Below, piece after piece: positions 25,374 through 37,079 of a stretch of DNA of 64,000 nucleotides. Each line of letters begins with the position of its first letter. Position 1 is the stretch's first letter. Origin of the DNA: Letharia columbiana (lineage: Eukaryota; Ascomycota; Lecanoromycetes; Lecanorales; Parmeliaceae); the NCBI RefSeq assembly GCF_014066305.1, contig NW_023501038.1:1529001-1593000 (forward strand), read 5' to 3'. The notes under the pieces are model-generated. The model saw only the letters and a program-made list of their open reading frames with translations, was not told the origin of the DNA and did not search any database. Made by a program: the position numbers and the translations under genes.

Positions 25374-28300
25374 ATGCCCGAGCTCTCCGACTTCCAGGCC
25401 GGGCAGACGGTCGAGCTCTCAACCGGCGTCAAAGCAACAGTACAATTCATCGGTAACACCCACTTCGCTCCTGGGGACTGGATTGGGATAGAGCTTGAGA
25501 ACGCTTCCGGAAATCATGATGGAGCTTTGCAGGGGCAACGATATTTCGATTGCCCGCCGGGACATGGCTTGTTCATCAGGCCTTCCGTTCTCAAGATCGT
25601 CGACGAGTCTACCCCGAAACCAACTGCACGGCCAAATGGCAAGGCGAATGGGGCAGCGAAAAATGGGAGACCGCCGAGTTTGGCTGTTGGAGGGGCCAGA
25701 AGGCAGAGTGTCCTGGATCCAGCGGCTACGAAGAGGCAGAGCATGAATTCTGCGAGCCCCACGCCTACAGCGAGGTTTGGACCTGTGTCAAGGTTGGGGG
25801 CAAGTGCTTATGGAGAGACTCTATGACTGTGTATACATGCTGACTGATCCAAGTCTCCGAGCAAATCTCCAACCAAGCAGCTCGGCTCGTCCACCTCCTC
25901 TGGTAAGTCTATTCCAGGAACCACCACTGCTCCGAATACAGCCCGGAAGTCCATTCTTCCTCCTACAAAACGGACTTCAATGGGTCCTCCATCTAAGGCG
26001 CCTCGACCTTCTATAGCAGGCACCGTGAACGGCTTGGCGAGACAATCCAGCCAGACATCTCCATCGTTATCTCGAGGACCTTCGAATATGTTTTCAATGC
26101 GGTCGGCTGCAAAAGAAAAGATTGATTCAGTCAGTGGTGAGAGCCAACACAGCATGGACAGTATCCATGAGTCACCCGCAGATTCTCCAGAGCCGGAAGC
26201 GCTCTCATCGCCGCCAGTGTCTGAGTCTTTGGATGATCGTTCAAAAGCGACGGCCATTTCGCCATTGTCCCAAGCTTCAGGCGTCAGCCTTCCTACATTG
26301 AGTCGGGGAAGATCTCCGCCTTCTACGAGCCAACGCCCTCCGACTGCAGGCACTGCTTCTCAAAGGGAGGTGGAAGACCTAAAAACCAAGCTACGACTGA
26401 TGGAGAAGAAGCGCATGGAGGACAGAGAGAGATTGAAGACACTGGATAAGGTTCAGGCGGATCGAGACAGGTTCGAAGGAGTCATACAGAAAATGAAGTC
26501 AAAGTACCAGCCGCAACAGCAGGAAATAGCGGAATTGAAGAAACGGCTCAAAGAGATGGAGGCAAGATACCAGGCTCTAGAATCACAGGAGGCAGAGAAT
26601 GACACGATTAACGAGATGGCTACTCTGGATCGAGAGATGGCCGAGGAAACAGCGGAAAACCTGAAGATTGAACTGGACTCGCTACGGCAAAAACATGAAG
26701 AGCTGGAGCTTGAAGTTGAGGTGCTTCGAGAAGAAAATCAAGAGTTGGGTAAGGAGATGAGCCCAGAAGAGAAGACAAGTCAGGGTTGGCTCCAAATGGA
26801 GAGAGACAAGGAGCGCTACCGAGAGGCTTTGATGCGACTGAGAGACGTAACACAACAACAGGAATCAGACCTAAAGGACCAAGTTGCTGAACTAGAGCAA
26901 GACCTGGAAGAGCTGAACAAGATCAAGACCGAGAATACACACACAAAGGCGAAGCTCTCAGAGTCGGAGATTACGCTTGTGGAGTTGCGTGAACAGCTGG
27001 ATAGTGCCCTTGGCGCCGAAGATATGATCGAGGAACTCGCAGAGAAGAACATGGCCTTGACTGAGAAGGTGGATGAATTGAGGCAGACCATCGAGGACCT
27101 TGAGAGCTTGAAGGAGCTCAATGACGAGCTCGAGATCAATCGTACGGAGACCGAAAAGCAGCTACAAGAGGAGATCGACTATGATGAGGCCTTGCTTGCT
27201 GAAGAAGCCAGGAAGTCGGCTATTCAGGACGGGACGATCCAAGACCTTGAGTACACAGTCACGCGTTTCCGGGATCTAGTCACAAACATGCAAAGCGATC
27301 TTGAAGATATCAAGGCCTCACAACAGATCTCGGAGACGGAAGCCAATGAGCTGAGCAGCCGCTCCAGAGCGATGATGGATCTCAACATGCGCTTACAAGT
27401 CTCTGCATCGAAAGCTCAAGTCAAAGCTATTGATCTCGAACTTGGCAAGATGGAAGCCCAGGAGTCTTCGGAGCATCTAGCAATCGTGCAGCTATTTCTA
27501 CCTGAAACTTTCAAGAGTGAACGCGACTCGGTACAAGCACTTCTACGCTTCAGACGAATTGGTTTCAAGGCAAACATAATGAACCATTTCATCAAAGAAA
27601 GAATGCATGGCTCAGCAACGCCTGGTCAGGAGGATGACCTTTTCACGTGCTGCGGTGTCCTGGACAAGTTGACTTGGGTCTCATCAACGTGCAATCGCTT
27701 TATCAGAAACATAAAGACATGCGATCTTGAAGCTTTCAGGAGGCTTGGTGGTGCTTCGTACGAGCTTGAGCCAGTAGAACGTGCCTTTAATGTGTGGGTT
27801 GACGACCTGAAAAGAGACGAGCTCAAAGTCGAGCAATGCGCCATGGAGCTGCAGCGGTCCGTTTCACTCATGTCGCATCTGGCCGAAGTGCACATCGGCG
27901 AAGACTTGGTACACTACGCCGATGAAGTCAACATGCGGGCCACAATGATGCAAAGCTATTTGGAAAACTCTACTACTGCACTATCTCATATTAAAACAGT
28001 GTCTGAGGCTAACGTTTCTACAACGAGCATCGAGAGCGATGAAGAGAATACGGACCAGGAGGAATTCTTCCGAAAGATGGACGCGCTGATTTCGCAGACG
28101 CGCAGCGCAAAAGTCATCAGCAGTAAATCTATTCGTCAGCTGCAAGATTTGAAATCCAGATCGCTTACTCTTGAGCCTTCGACACTCAATACGGTAGAGA
28201 CAGCCCAGAATGCTGCTTCTGAGTTCGCCTCCTTCACCTGCACGGCAGGCATGTCCATACTGCAAGTCCTCACCGAAGAAGCTCGCAATGTTCCAGTCAC

Positions 28301-29381
28301 GTATGAAGTCTTACTGGATCAAACGCCATTCGCATCTTTAGCCGCAAAGCTGCACTCTGCTACTGGACAGCTGCAGAATTTCTACAACCTAACAAACAGT
28401 CTTACACAAACGGTTGAATTCCCATCGCCCCCTCCACCACCACCTTGGAAATTACTTGCGCAGAATATGCAGGTTGCCACCGCTGATATGGTAGCACGTG
28501 AATCAGAAGTTGCGCGATTGAAGGACGAAGTGGCAGAGATCAACACCACGCTGGCTATGAAAGAAAAGATCGCTGAAGAAATGGGTGTCAAGGTCGAAGT
28601 CCTTGAGAAACGTATTGGTGAATCTGGTGGACGGAGAGAGAAAGTTAGAGAGCTTGAGGCCGCTGTCGAAGCTGCGAATTACAAGGAGAGGGATCTCCTC
28701 GGCAAGCTCACGTATCTTCAGAACGAGCTTCGAAGCCTCGAAGCTGAGCGCGAGAATTGGAAGCAGACCCCTCAAGTTGCAGCACCTACATCACAGCCCG
28801 GTCAAAACGCGGCTGCTACGACGTCTCGAGCGTCTCTGCGCCAAATCGATAATCTCAAGTCCGAAATACAAGCTCTACAATCATCAATCCGCTATCTCCA
28901 CTCCGCATCCTACAACCGCACCCTCTCGTCCACTTACAAATTCGTCTCCGCGCCACTCATTCCGCCACAAGCGTCTCCATCACGCCTCCAAACCGAGGCC
29001 AAAGATGTCCTCAAGGAAATGCTCAACGTCATATCCCAACCGGGAAATCAAATTGTCCGACTACAGCCGAGGAAGAAAGCTGAGAGACTGCTCTGGAGAC
29101 CAGCCCGCGAGACGAGCAATTGGAAAGTGCAGAATCAGAAAGAGGAATGGGAAGAATGGAGGGAGTGGAGAGATGGCGTTGCGAGGAAGTCTGCGATGAG
29201 CAAGAAGGAAGAAGAGAGGAGGAGAGAGGTGAGGAGTAGGAACACTGCCGGAGAGAGGGAGCCGCTCGCCAGTGTAGAGGTGCATCTGTCAGGCAAGACA
29301 ATATCGGGACATGAGATAAAGATCGTGAGACCCGGGGAGTGGGACGGGCTGGAAGAATCATTGGGCCTAAATGTGGGCTAG
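25374..29381 (+). CDS. Dynactin large subunit p150Glued (CAP-Gly microtubule-binding protein)
   Basis: Exons are 25374-25799 and 25854-29381, giving 1317 residues, the usual p150 size. The N-terminal CAP-Gly domain spans about residues 5-70, with FAPGDWIGIELE, GALQGQRYFDCPPGHG and LFIRPSVLKI. A basic Ser/Pro-rich linker follows (about 75-310). The first coiled coil covers about 313-685, the conserved dynactin core starts at AIVQLFLPETFKSERD near 685, and a second coiled coil lies near 1025-1118. It links cytoplasmic dynein to microtubules and cargo and drives nuclear migration and vesicle transport in hyphae (family knowledge; the Neurospora orthologue is ro-3). The single intron appears to be of GC-AG type; the alternative GT donor at 25784 would delete five residues and is weaker. 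Confidence 0.95.
25800..25853 (+). other. Probable GC-AG intron in dynactin p150
   Basis: The reading frame stops at a TGA just after 25820 and resumes at 25854 in frame. A donor of sequence GCAAGT at 25800, which matches the strong consensus expected of GC-type introns, gives a 54-nt phase-0 intron. It contains a CTGAC branch site and an AAG acceptor. The junction then reads SRLG-SPSKSPTKQ. Confidence 0.6.
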
Positions 29382-30109
29382 CTTGCCATGGTCTTGACAT
29401 AATCTCTGGGGCCTTGATCATTGCATGAGCATAAGCGAGTTTCTATGCTGTAGATTGATACCCTCTAGCGCTTCGTTTGACGAGCCACGGCCACACGTAA
29501 TCGACGGATGTTTTTGTTGATATTTTCGATTCTATGCAGAACCTGAGCTGAATACATGCAATGGACCTTGTGCTAGCCATTCCTAGACGCTAGATTCGCC
29601 TCGGGAAGCGTCCGAGGAAGACATTCCTGAGACGACCGAGTCGTGGTAATAATCTTTTTGCCGCAAAGGTGCAGCGAAAGCCTCAGCTCCACGCTCCAAG
29701 GAAGGAAAGAGAAGATGTCCGCATGGTGAAGGGTGATCCATCAGCAAAATCACAGCGTCCGTGCCATTTATCAACCGACGATCCAGATCCGGGGGTACTC
29801 GAACACAACACCGAACCGGTACCCCCCACGAGAGGTCAAGTTTCAGCTACGTCGATCCACCAACGGCCTCCTCACCTTGTGGAATTTCCTGGAAATTCCG
29901 ATACATATCGCCTTGGCATCCGTCTACGGGATCCGTCGAGGCGCTCATTTCATACAGTGTGTGTAGCGAGTAGTCGCCGTGTCTTCTTCAACCCTTTTGT
30001 CCAATAGAAGGTGAAAAAGATGCAATTCCACACCCATGAATGACGGCCGCTACTCACCATCGGTGGCATTTTCTCACTCAAACTCGCTCCACCATCGCTC
30101 CATCGCTCC
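29382..30109. other. Intergenic, 3' flank of dynactin p150
   Basis: No coding frame with recognisable content. Short overlapping open frames at 29.67-30.01 kb look random. Confidence 0.5.
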
Positions 30110-31155
30110 GAGACTCATGTACCCCTATCCCCATCCCCTGCACACGCCCTTTTGTCCGCCGCTCGTGGGAAACATGTCGCGAACCGGGTACGGAGAACCG
30201 CCTTCGCAATATCGGTCGGCACCTTCTTCTTCTTCTTCTCCTTCTCCTTCTTCTTCTTGGATCTCACATCCCCACCACCGACGCCGACGACATCAGCGCT
30301 GCGCACCTCGTCCTCCATTACGCCCATCCAACCCCTCTCGCCATCCGGCCATCTCTTCCGGCTCGTAAAAGGCCGCCAATCGATGGCGGGGAACACCCCG
30401 CCCTTCTGCCGCTGCAGCAGCGTCTCACATTCTTCGATCAAACGCTCCAGGTCTCGCGCGAGCGCTCGGTTCTTCGCTCGCTCCCCGTACCGCTTTTGTC
30501 CGCATCCGACGGCAGGGCCCGCGGGCGCCACTTTCGACGTGTGCCGTTTCCGCCTCCGTTCCTTCCAATAGCCAAGCTTCTCCTGAATGACGCAGCAGCG
30601 CATCTGATCCAGATTGCCGCAGTGCATCTTCGACCAACTGCGCCGGCGTCGCCGTCTTGAGCAAGCGGCCGTATGCGATGCCCCGGTCGTCGAAGCCGAG
30701 GGTGGATATCTTGACGGGCAGGTCCTGCCTTTCAACCTTCTTCATTCGTCCGCACAGGAAGCTCGTCCAGGCGATGACGGCTTTGTACCCCGTCCGGACG
30801 ATCCACCCGTCTTTCCCGCCCCCGCCATCTCGACGGCGCGTTCTCGAGCCCTGGGCGTTTGGCCTCCCCGTGGGCTTTTGCGCCGGGGTACGGGAACTCT
30901 GCTGTTATTTCCGGAGACGGCGGGAGGCCTCGTTGGTACCGCGCCGCGGCTCGCCTGAACAGCTTTGTCAGTTCGACCGTTGACAGTGCGGGCCCTGGGT
31001 AGGTCAACGGGTCTGGGGGGGTGGGGGCGGGATGGCGTCGCTGACGAGTTCGGCATGTTGAGTATGTTCACTGGGGAGGTCTGCCATGTTTTCTGCGGGC
31101 TCCGATGTCTCTCGATGGCTCTCTGTTTCGATGGCTTCCTGTCTATCAATGGCAT
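30110..31155 (-). pseudogene. Frame-broken paralogue of the orphan gene at 42.1 kb
   Basis: Read on the minus strand, three frames in turn match the intact 376-residue protein encoded at 42137-43267. The first has SPVNILNMP (intact copy SSVNILNMP). The second has GLENAPSRW (GLENSPSRW). The next has DLPVKISTL and LLKTATPAQLVE (NWPVKISTL, LLKTARVDQV). The last has ARDLERLIEECETLLQR, AIDWRPF and ADKRACAGDGDRG (ARGLEMLIEKCEARLQR, AADWRSY, ADRKLATSAIEDRRD). At least three frame changes are needed, one near a G/C homopolymer around 30820. The intact copy has no introns, so splicing is not a good explanation. A Lys-rich low-complexity run from a CTT microsatellite (30222-30260) interrupts the C-terminal part. 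It is called a pseudogene; sequencing error at several sites is a less likely alternative. Confidence 0.7.
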
Positions 31156-31711
31156 CGCTGAGCAATAAGATCACGCGCTTCTTGGCCCGAAGCTGATCTC
31201 CGTAGGAGCTCCCGACGGCCATTGTGAGGGATTGCAGATTCTGTCTTCGATATGGGTTGAAGATGGGCCAAGGTATGTTGACCGGACAGGGGATGATTGT
31301 GTTGGTGATAAAAGATACAGATCTTTCAATGACAATGGGGGCAAATGTGTTTGTCTTTATTAAGACTTCACGGGGAAATTGAGAAGCTGACACGTATATA
31401 GGGGAACAAGTACAGAGGGGAGACAACAAGCATTATAACTTTTACCGCAGTTCATGAGATGAGGAGGCGATTCATGTTTGGAAAAAGAAATGCCATTATC
31501 GCGCACAAGTTCGGAAGATTTTGGACGTTTCCGTCAAACGGCTGCGAAAGCTTAGCTGTGGAGTTATCTGCTTGAATTTTCTGAGACGAACAAATGTTGA
31601 GTGAAGTGTCTTAATTCCTTTCCTTCGTAGCATACATTGACCTACGGTCACTGTCCCTCATATTGCTTTTAGCGAGACGCAAACGGTTGCTATCCCTAGA
31701 TGCGACCGACC
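31156..31711. other. Intergenic between the pseudogene and the Zn2Cys6 regulator
   Basis: No supported gene. It contains the former upstream region of the broken orphan gene and the 3' flank of the transcription factor. Confidence 0.5.
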
Positions 31712-33489
31712 TTACTCCCCATGTCCTGGGGCAAGCCTAATAGCATCCATGGCTTTCCCAGCCTCCACTCTATCCTTAGCGTTCACCTTCCCAACTTCCC
31801 TCGCATACCCCAATCCCTTCCTTTCAGCCAGCTCTTGATACATTCTTAAACACCAATCCAACTCCTCGCCCGGAGTTCTTCTCAGTGACAACAGAGCCGC
31901 CCTCAATGCAAACAGACTCTTCTGCGGACCCAGCAAACCCATACTGTCATGCAAGCAGTACGGCATAGATCGGATGATGTTGGTGGCATTTTCCAGACGT
32001 CCGGTGTCGCCATGCTGGATGAGCAGTTGGCGCGCTGTTTGCTCTAGTGCCGCGAAGCTTCGGGGATCTTCGTGTCGGTTAAATCTATCCGGGGAAAGGA
32101 CCGATGCGCATACGATGGCGATTGTGTTGCTCAGCGCTAATTTGCAACCCCAGAAGGTGGTCACGGTGTGCGCGGCGGGCAGATCCGGGAATGAAAATGG
32201 CCGCCTGTTAGTCAATGATGCGACAGTGGGATGAATGCCGTCGTTCGGTGGAGTGAGCCAGTACAATGGTGTCGAAGATTGACGAGTGAGAGCGTGATAC
32301 CAGAGATTGAACGTGGCGTCCAAGGCAGAACAACGTCGCAAATATTTCGTGAGCAGTGAGGTTCCAACTTCTGGACCAAGGAGGTTTGCCTTGTCAATTC
32401 CTTCGAATAAAGCGGCCAAAGCAAAACCGTGATCGTATAGCCTTTGGGTCAGGTCTCTCTTCGGATACTGCCACCATTCGTATTGCCCTAGCGGAGATGC
32501 TTTGCGATTCTGTAAAGCTTGAATCATCTACACAGGTCCTCAGTCCCGGATCAGCCAGAGTGTTAGTCATACGTACCGCTGAGAGACGAATCCCTTCCAG
32601 AAGAGCACGTCCAAATGAAGAGCGATGTCGATCCGGACCCCGAATAAGCATGAGACGCGTCACACCGTTCGTATGACTATTCCATCCAGCTATCGAGTCA
32701 TTCGTGGGTTCCAAAAACTGTACGACCATACTCAGCTCGATTACAAGCGCAAAATTTCAACATGAGCTGCTTACCTCATAGAAGGCCAGAATATTACCGG
32801 TCGCCAGGGTCTCATCTTGCCACATAGTGCACTCGTCGTAGAGAGCCTTCTGGACCTCTTGCAACGCTTGGCCGTACAAGACTCTCCCGTTCAGGACAAG
32901 CGTGTTATCTTGATGAATCCAGCCTAGTCTGGCCATGGCCAAAGCTTTGAGAGATAAGCGTAAGGCTGGCGAAGGGTCTGGGAGGCCCAATGCTTGTTGT
33001 AGCCAAGGGCACTGACAGCCGGTCTGGACGCTTTGCTGGGGAACATACTGTTCCCAGAATGAGGAAATAAGCTGGGCTTCATAAGCTGCGGCATTCCTGG
33101 GTTGGAGGGGCACGCTGCCGATGACTGTCTTCTGGTTATATGGAGTACTCCTTTGCTGTGCAGTTGTGGGTGCAGTGAACGGTATTATGGAAGAGGCCGG
33201 CCATGATACCGTACCCTGTGGTCGTTTTGCTTCTTCAAACGCTTCTCGTTTCGCAATACCAAGTCCGGTGCGATTGAGGAAGACTGGATAACGAGCATAC
33301 CCCTCACACATCCGCCCATTATTGTGACATGTCTTGCAAAGTGGTAGCTGAAGATCACACTGGGTTTGATGTAAGCAAGGAACGAGTCTGGTGCATAGTA
33401 TGCTTAAAGGCATGGCCGGATTTGCTGACTTTTTTCTTACGCCGTCGGCAGGTGAGACACCCTTTTGATCTACCCGGAATCCCAACCAT
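31712..33489 (-). CDS. Zn(II)2Cys6 transcription factor
   Basis: Exons are 33489-33430, 33359-32775, 32717-32577 and 32527-31712, giving 533 residues. The first intron (GTCAGC donor, CAG acceptor) splits the zinc cluster. Joining restores C-x2-C-x6-C-x6-C-x2-C-x6-C (residues 11-38; CLTCRRRKKKC, then CKTCHNNGRMC). The other introns use GTAAGC/CAG and GTACGT/TAG, all in phase 0. The remainder is helical, like the fungal-specific regulator family with a short linker after the cluster (GYARYPVFLNRT), and ends in a conserved-looking C-terminal helix set. It is expected to bind paired CGG-type sites in the nucleus. Its targets are unknown, and no pathway cluster lies next to it. Confidence 0.9.
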
Positions 33490-34677
33490 TAGAAATGCGA
33501 TCTCAGACTATGTCGGTTCCAATGATACGGAGTAGTGTTCGTCCGATTGACAGGCGATCTCATCGTTGTGTTTTCTTCAGACTGTGCGAACATGGAAGCG
33601 CAGTGTTGCTTGGAAGTACGGTAAACATCGTCCACCCTTGGCTGTTGAAGCATAGAAGGATGATGCGAGCTGAGAAGGCGATTTCAGGCCTACCTGGGTG
33701 CCTCGTCGTGAGGCTGCAAGGCTGCTCCAAAGGATCTCGACGCTATTCCAGGTTAGGGCAAGGGTGCCGATGCGCGAGAAATTAGCGTAAGGTATATTAC
33801 ACCTTACTTCAAGTTTCCCCATGCAAAAGCCTCTGCGTTGCTTCAACTTATCAACTTCACAATCATAAGTGATAAGTGGAATCAAGAAATTCCAGCGGTT
33901 GAAATTAGAATCGAAAGAGTATCTAATAGCAATCTAGTATACAGAAATGCTGATTTTGAACTATTAATTTGATAGGATGCAGAGGTCAAAAGAAGGATGA
34001 AGTTACTCTCGAGCGAAGTTCGCCGCGCTCAAAGCCTAGGATATTTGTAACTATCCTAAGACAGTCTCTCTCTTGTAATTATTCTTTTATCTTAACGGCG
34101 TTGCAATCGCAGCGACCAGGAAATTAGTATGTATATAGAAACATACACAGTCTGACTGATACTTGCGAAGGCCGATACTCTAGTTTGAATCAACGCGATG
34201 CGCGAAAAATCCTAGTGCCAAGCAATCCAGAGGTTTCCCTCTCATATAGCGCTTACATTTCGGCCTCGCCGTCGATCAAGATCGTTAGCTTTCATCCGTT
34301 CATGGTGGAGAAAATGATTGCATCTAGGCACCTTGGATGTTACAACATAATGCTCCATGAAGTGAGTGCGCCTGTTCTGAAGTAAGACGGTGAACCGGGC
34401 TCGACTGCCTGAAGGACCACGTAGAGCTGGTATGTTTGAATGATCCTACGCCTCCAAAAGCCCAAGTTGAGAGGTCAGACACCTGAAATAAAGCCCACTT
34501 CACATTGTTATGTCTGTTTTTGCCTGAAGGGTCGAGGCTCACGACAGAGCACACTCTTTCAGGTGGTAAAGAATGTCTCTCATGTACCTTACATATTGAT
34601 GGCAAGCCATATAGCACCGACAGCAACAATCCGACTCCAACATATGCGATTCCCCTAAACCAAAACCCACCGGACCC
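33490..34677. other. Intergenic, AT-rich in its middle
   Basis: The stretch 33880-34140 is noticeably AT-rich. I see no gene. It includes the promoter of the Zn2Cys6 regulator and the 3' flank of the small membrane protein. Confidence 0.5.
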
Positions 34678-35082
34678 TCATCGCACCCCTCTCCTCCGCC
34701 TCCTCAACCCCCTGACAGCCCAAAACCGATCCCTTTCCTGCTCCCTCTGCAAATTCACAACCCAGTTGTAGACATATCTCGCGCAAATACTCATCAACGA
34801 CAACGACAGCACGTTCACCCCCAGCACCACCAGCAGCGCGAACAGCAGCACTACCGCGCAGCGCCACCACAGCGCCAGTCCGATCCAGACCCATTTCGCG
34901 AGCAGTGCGATGAAGGAGAAGACTTGGATGCACAGGGCGAGCAGCCGGTTGGTGAAATCGTCGATTCTTTGGTGGACCTCGTCGAGGAGGTCGGTGTTGG
35001 ATTCGCGGGTAGGTGGGTTGGGTGCCATGGTGGGCTTTGTCGGGGACATGTTGGATTTGGAGCGGTGGGGGGTTGATTTCAT
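34678..35082 (-). CDS. Small predicted membrane protein, unknown function
   Basis: The protein is 134 residues from one exon. The N-terminal 30 residues are polar with many Pro/Ser/Thr. An amphipathic segment follows (LLDEVHQRIDDFTNRLLAL). Two adjacent hydrophobic segments come next (about residues 50-72 and 76-100: FSFIALLAKWVWIGLALWW, then AVVLLFALLVVLGVNVLSL). The C-terminus is strongly basic (RGLRRRRRG). The pattern suggests a hairpin membrane protein. I recognise no family. A second Met 12 residues in (MSPTKPTMA) could be the real start. Confidence 0.6.
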   Translation of the reverse strand: MKSTPHRSKSNMSPTKPTMAPNPPTRESNTDLLDEVHQRIDDFTNRLLALCIQVFSFIALLAKWVWIGLALWWRCAVVLLFALLVVLGVNVLSLSLMSICARYVYNWVVNLQREQERDRFWAVRGLRRRRRGVR

Positions 35083-35299
35083 GATGAGTCGAGGTGAGGT
35101 GATGGGATTGATACGTGCTCTTTTTATTGCAATATCTTCAGCTCCGATCTTTTAATCCCATTTTCCAACTTTTCAACGCAAAACATTTTCTTGGCTTAAT
35201 CCACTTTTACCCAGAACTCAAGCAGGCAATAAGTCTATTGAACATCGAACACGAAGGAAAGAAATAAGCAAAAATATAACCTCGTTCCAGAATCAGAAT
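35083..35299. promoter_or_regulatory. Short shared upstream region of two divergent genes
   Basis: Only 217 bases separate the starts of the small membrane protein (minus) and the orphan gene at 35300 (plus), so a bidirectional promoter is likely if both are real. The sequence is A/T-rich with a TATAAC just before 35300. No specific factor site was identified. Confidence 0.35.
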
Positions 35300-36139
35300 T
35301 TGCAGGACCTCGAATCATACAAGACACGCGCATCTCTGTACACCCAACGCCCAGCGAAACGAATGGCTTCGTGCACTGCGATCGAGGAGTGTGAGCAAAG
35401 CTTCACTTCGCCATGCTCGCAGGTGGGCTGCTTGCATTCATCAGCAAAAGAGTATGACAAGCGTGACCGAGGAAGCGCCAGAAATGCATCCCTGTCAACA
35501 CTTGATCTGACGACAGCATTCTTCTCTGATCCAGTACCGGACCTGCAACCATATCAAGTCCCAGATCCGGTCTCAAGATGTCCTGCCGCAGCGTCCTTGG
35601 CACCAGGAAGGAGTGCGAGGCTTTTTAAAGGCGGCGGCAAACAATGGGAACAGGAGCCGGACAAGTATGTGATGAAGAAATGCTACTGGCCCGGATTTGA
35701 CAACGATTCCAAATTCAAAGTCTTCATATCCGAGACTCCAATCCTGATAGCGCACCTCCGCCCATCGGAGCAGAATGTCGCATATGACGCCATACTGTCC
35801 GGAGCACCCGCACACAAGATTCCCTCATACTATATCTTACACCTGTCCCGACTCGCCAACATCCGCCAGGCTATCGCCAGCAAAACAACAAGCTGCCAAG
35901 AGGAAATAGAGAATCTACGCCGAGCGAGTGTTGCAGAGCGGAGCACGGAGTCGTTGAAGACTGAATGCGTTGATGGCGAGAAAGTGGACGAGGCGTTCCG
36001 TGCCTATAAGAGGGCTATCAAGGAGAAGCAGAAAGTAAAGGCGTGTGAGAGGGGGGTGATGAGGTTGCTGGAGCGGTGCGAGGATGTTCTCAAAAGGGGG
36101 GCTGGCTTCGAGCCAGTACGTTGGCGGAGGAGTGCGTGA
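35300..36139 (+). CDS. Orphan protein, diverged member of the local 42.1-kb family
   Basis: The protein is 279 residues. The start is uncertain; MASC at 35363 is an alternative. The N-terminal third is low-complexity. The C-terminal half parallels the protein at 42137: KFKVFISETP (KISTLPSE there), SYYILHLSRLANIRQAIA (AYYRLHCEQIDKVRCCIA), then ERGVMRLLERCEDVLKR and PVRWRR (ARGLEMLIEKCEARLQR, AADWRS). Helical, charged composition suggests a soluble protein. No known domain is recognised. It is shorter than the intact paralogue and lacks its last 70 residues. Confidence 0.6.
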   Translation: MQDLESYKTRASLYTQRPAKRMASCTAIEECEQSFTSPCSQVGCLHSSAKEYDKRDRGSARNASLSTLDLTTAFFSDPVPDLQPYQVPDPVSRCPAAASLAPGRSARLFKGGGKQWEQEPDKYVMKKCYWPGFDNDSKFKVFISETPILIAHLRPSEQNVAYDAILSGAPAHKIPSYYILHLSRLANIRQAIASKTTSCQEEIENLRRASVAERSTESLKTECVDGEKVDEAFRAYKRAIKEKQKVKACERGVMRLLERCEDVLKRGAGFEPVRWRRSA

Positions 36140-37079
36140 GGGGGACGATGGGGGGGGGGGTAGACTTGGAGACGTAGGTGTTATGGATTCTTGGAGGACC
36201 AGGCCAGGATCTTGAGGCATTGAGAGGCGGTGAAACCACTGTCCTGAACTCAAAAGCAAGGCGCGAAAGCTGGAGTAGGATTATTCATGGGATAGAGCTT
36301 GGATGGATCGTTCGTTGCGTATATGTTAGGCTGGGTATCTGCCATCATCACGAGTCAATAAGGCATACGTCGAGGAGTGCATGATTCAGATGTCATACCG
36401 CGACAGTGTCTTTCCGAAGAAACATTTCTCAACCCACTAACGTATCCATGCCCCAATTGCCGATAGCCTATCCACCGTCTACTCTACCGCAGGCCTCGAA
36501 ACAAAACCGCTCTCGTGTTCGACATCCCAGCAACAGGAAATGCAACCCGACATCCCTCAGTCGCAGTATTGAGCCTACCACTTATGCCAGCGCAAACGCA
36601 CAAGATTCTGCCAATGGAAATATGGCCCATTGGCATGTTTGAACCCGAAGTACGCACCACTGTCCGCACTCGCCCAGATGTTTGTTATAGTCAGCACGGA
36701 TTCCAAGAAGGAGTCCTTGATGGTATGAGGTACTCCGCAGGCAGACGTGGGATATGAGCCGAGGAGGCGACGGCTGTTATCCGTGGTCTGGAAGTTGACA
36801 TCCATCGCGTTGAAGGGTGAAGCTCTGGGTGTTTGTGGTCTCATGAAACAGTACACTTCCAACCCGGCGCCCGCCTCGAGTCAAAAGGCGCAGGAAAGTA
36901 AAGCGTGAACAGCAACATGCGTTATAGAATTGGAAAGTCAATCTTCTACCCCCGATATCACGATCAAACCAAACAAGAATGATTACCGCCGGGCTCTCAA
37001 ACCAGGCGCCATGTTCTTGACCCTCACCTTTCGATCAAAATCTCGTTTTGCTCAAGGCTTCCTGAAGCTCTTCCCCGAA
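36140..37079. other. Intergenic, no supported gene
   Basis: A poly-G run lies at 36149-36161. Open frames on both strands near 36.4-36.9 kb show no recognisable protein. The lower-coordinate end of the broken AIG2-like gene may extend into this region. Confidence 0.4.
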
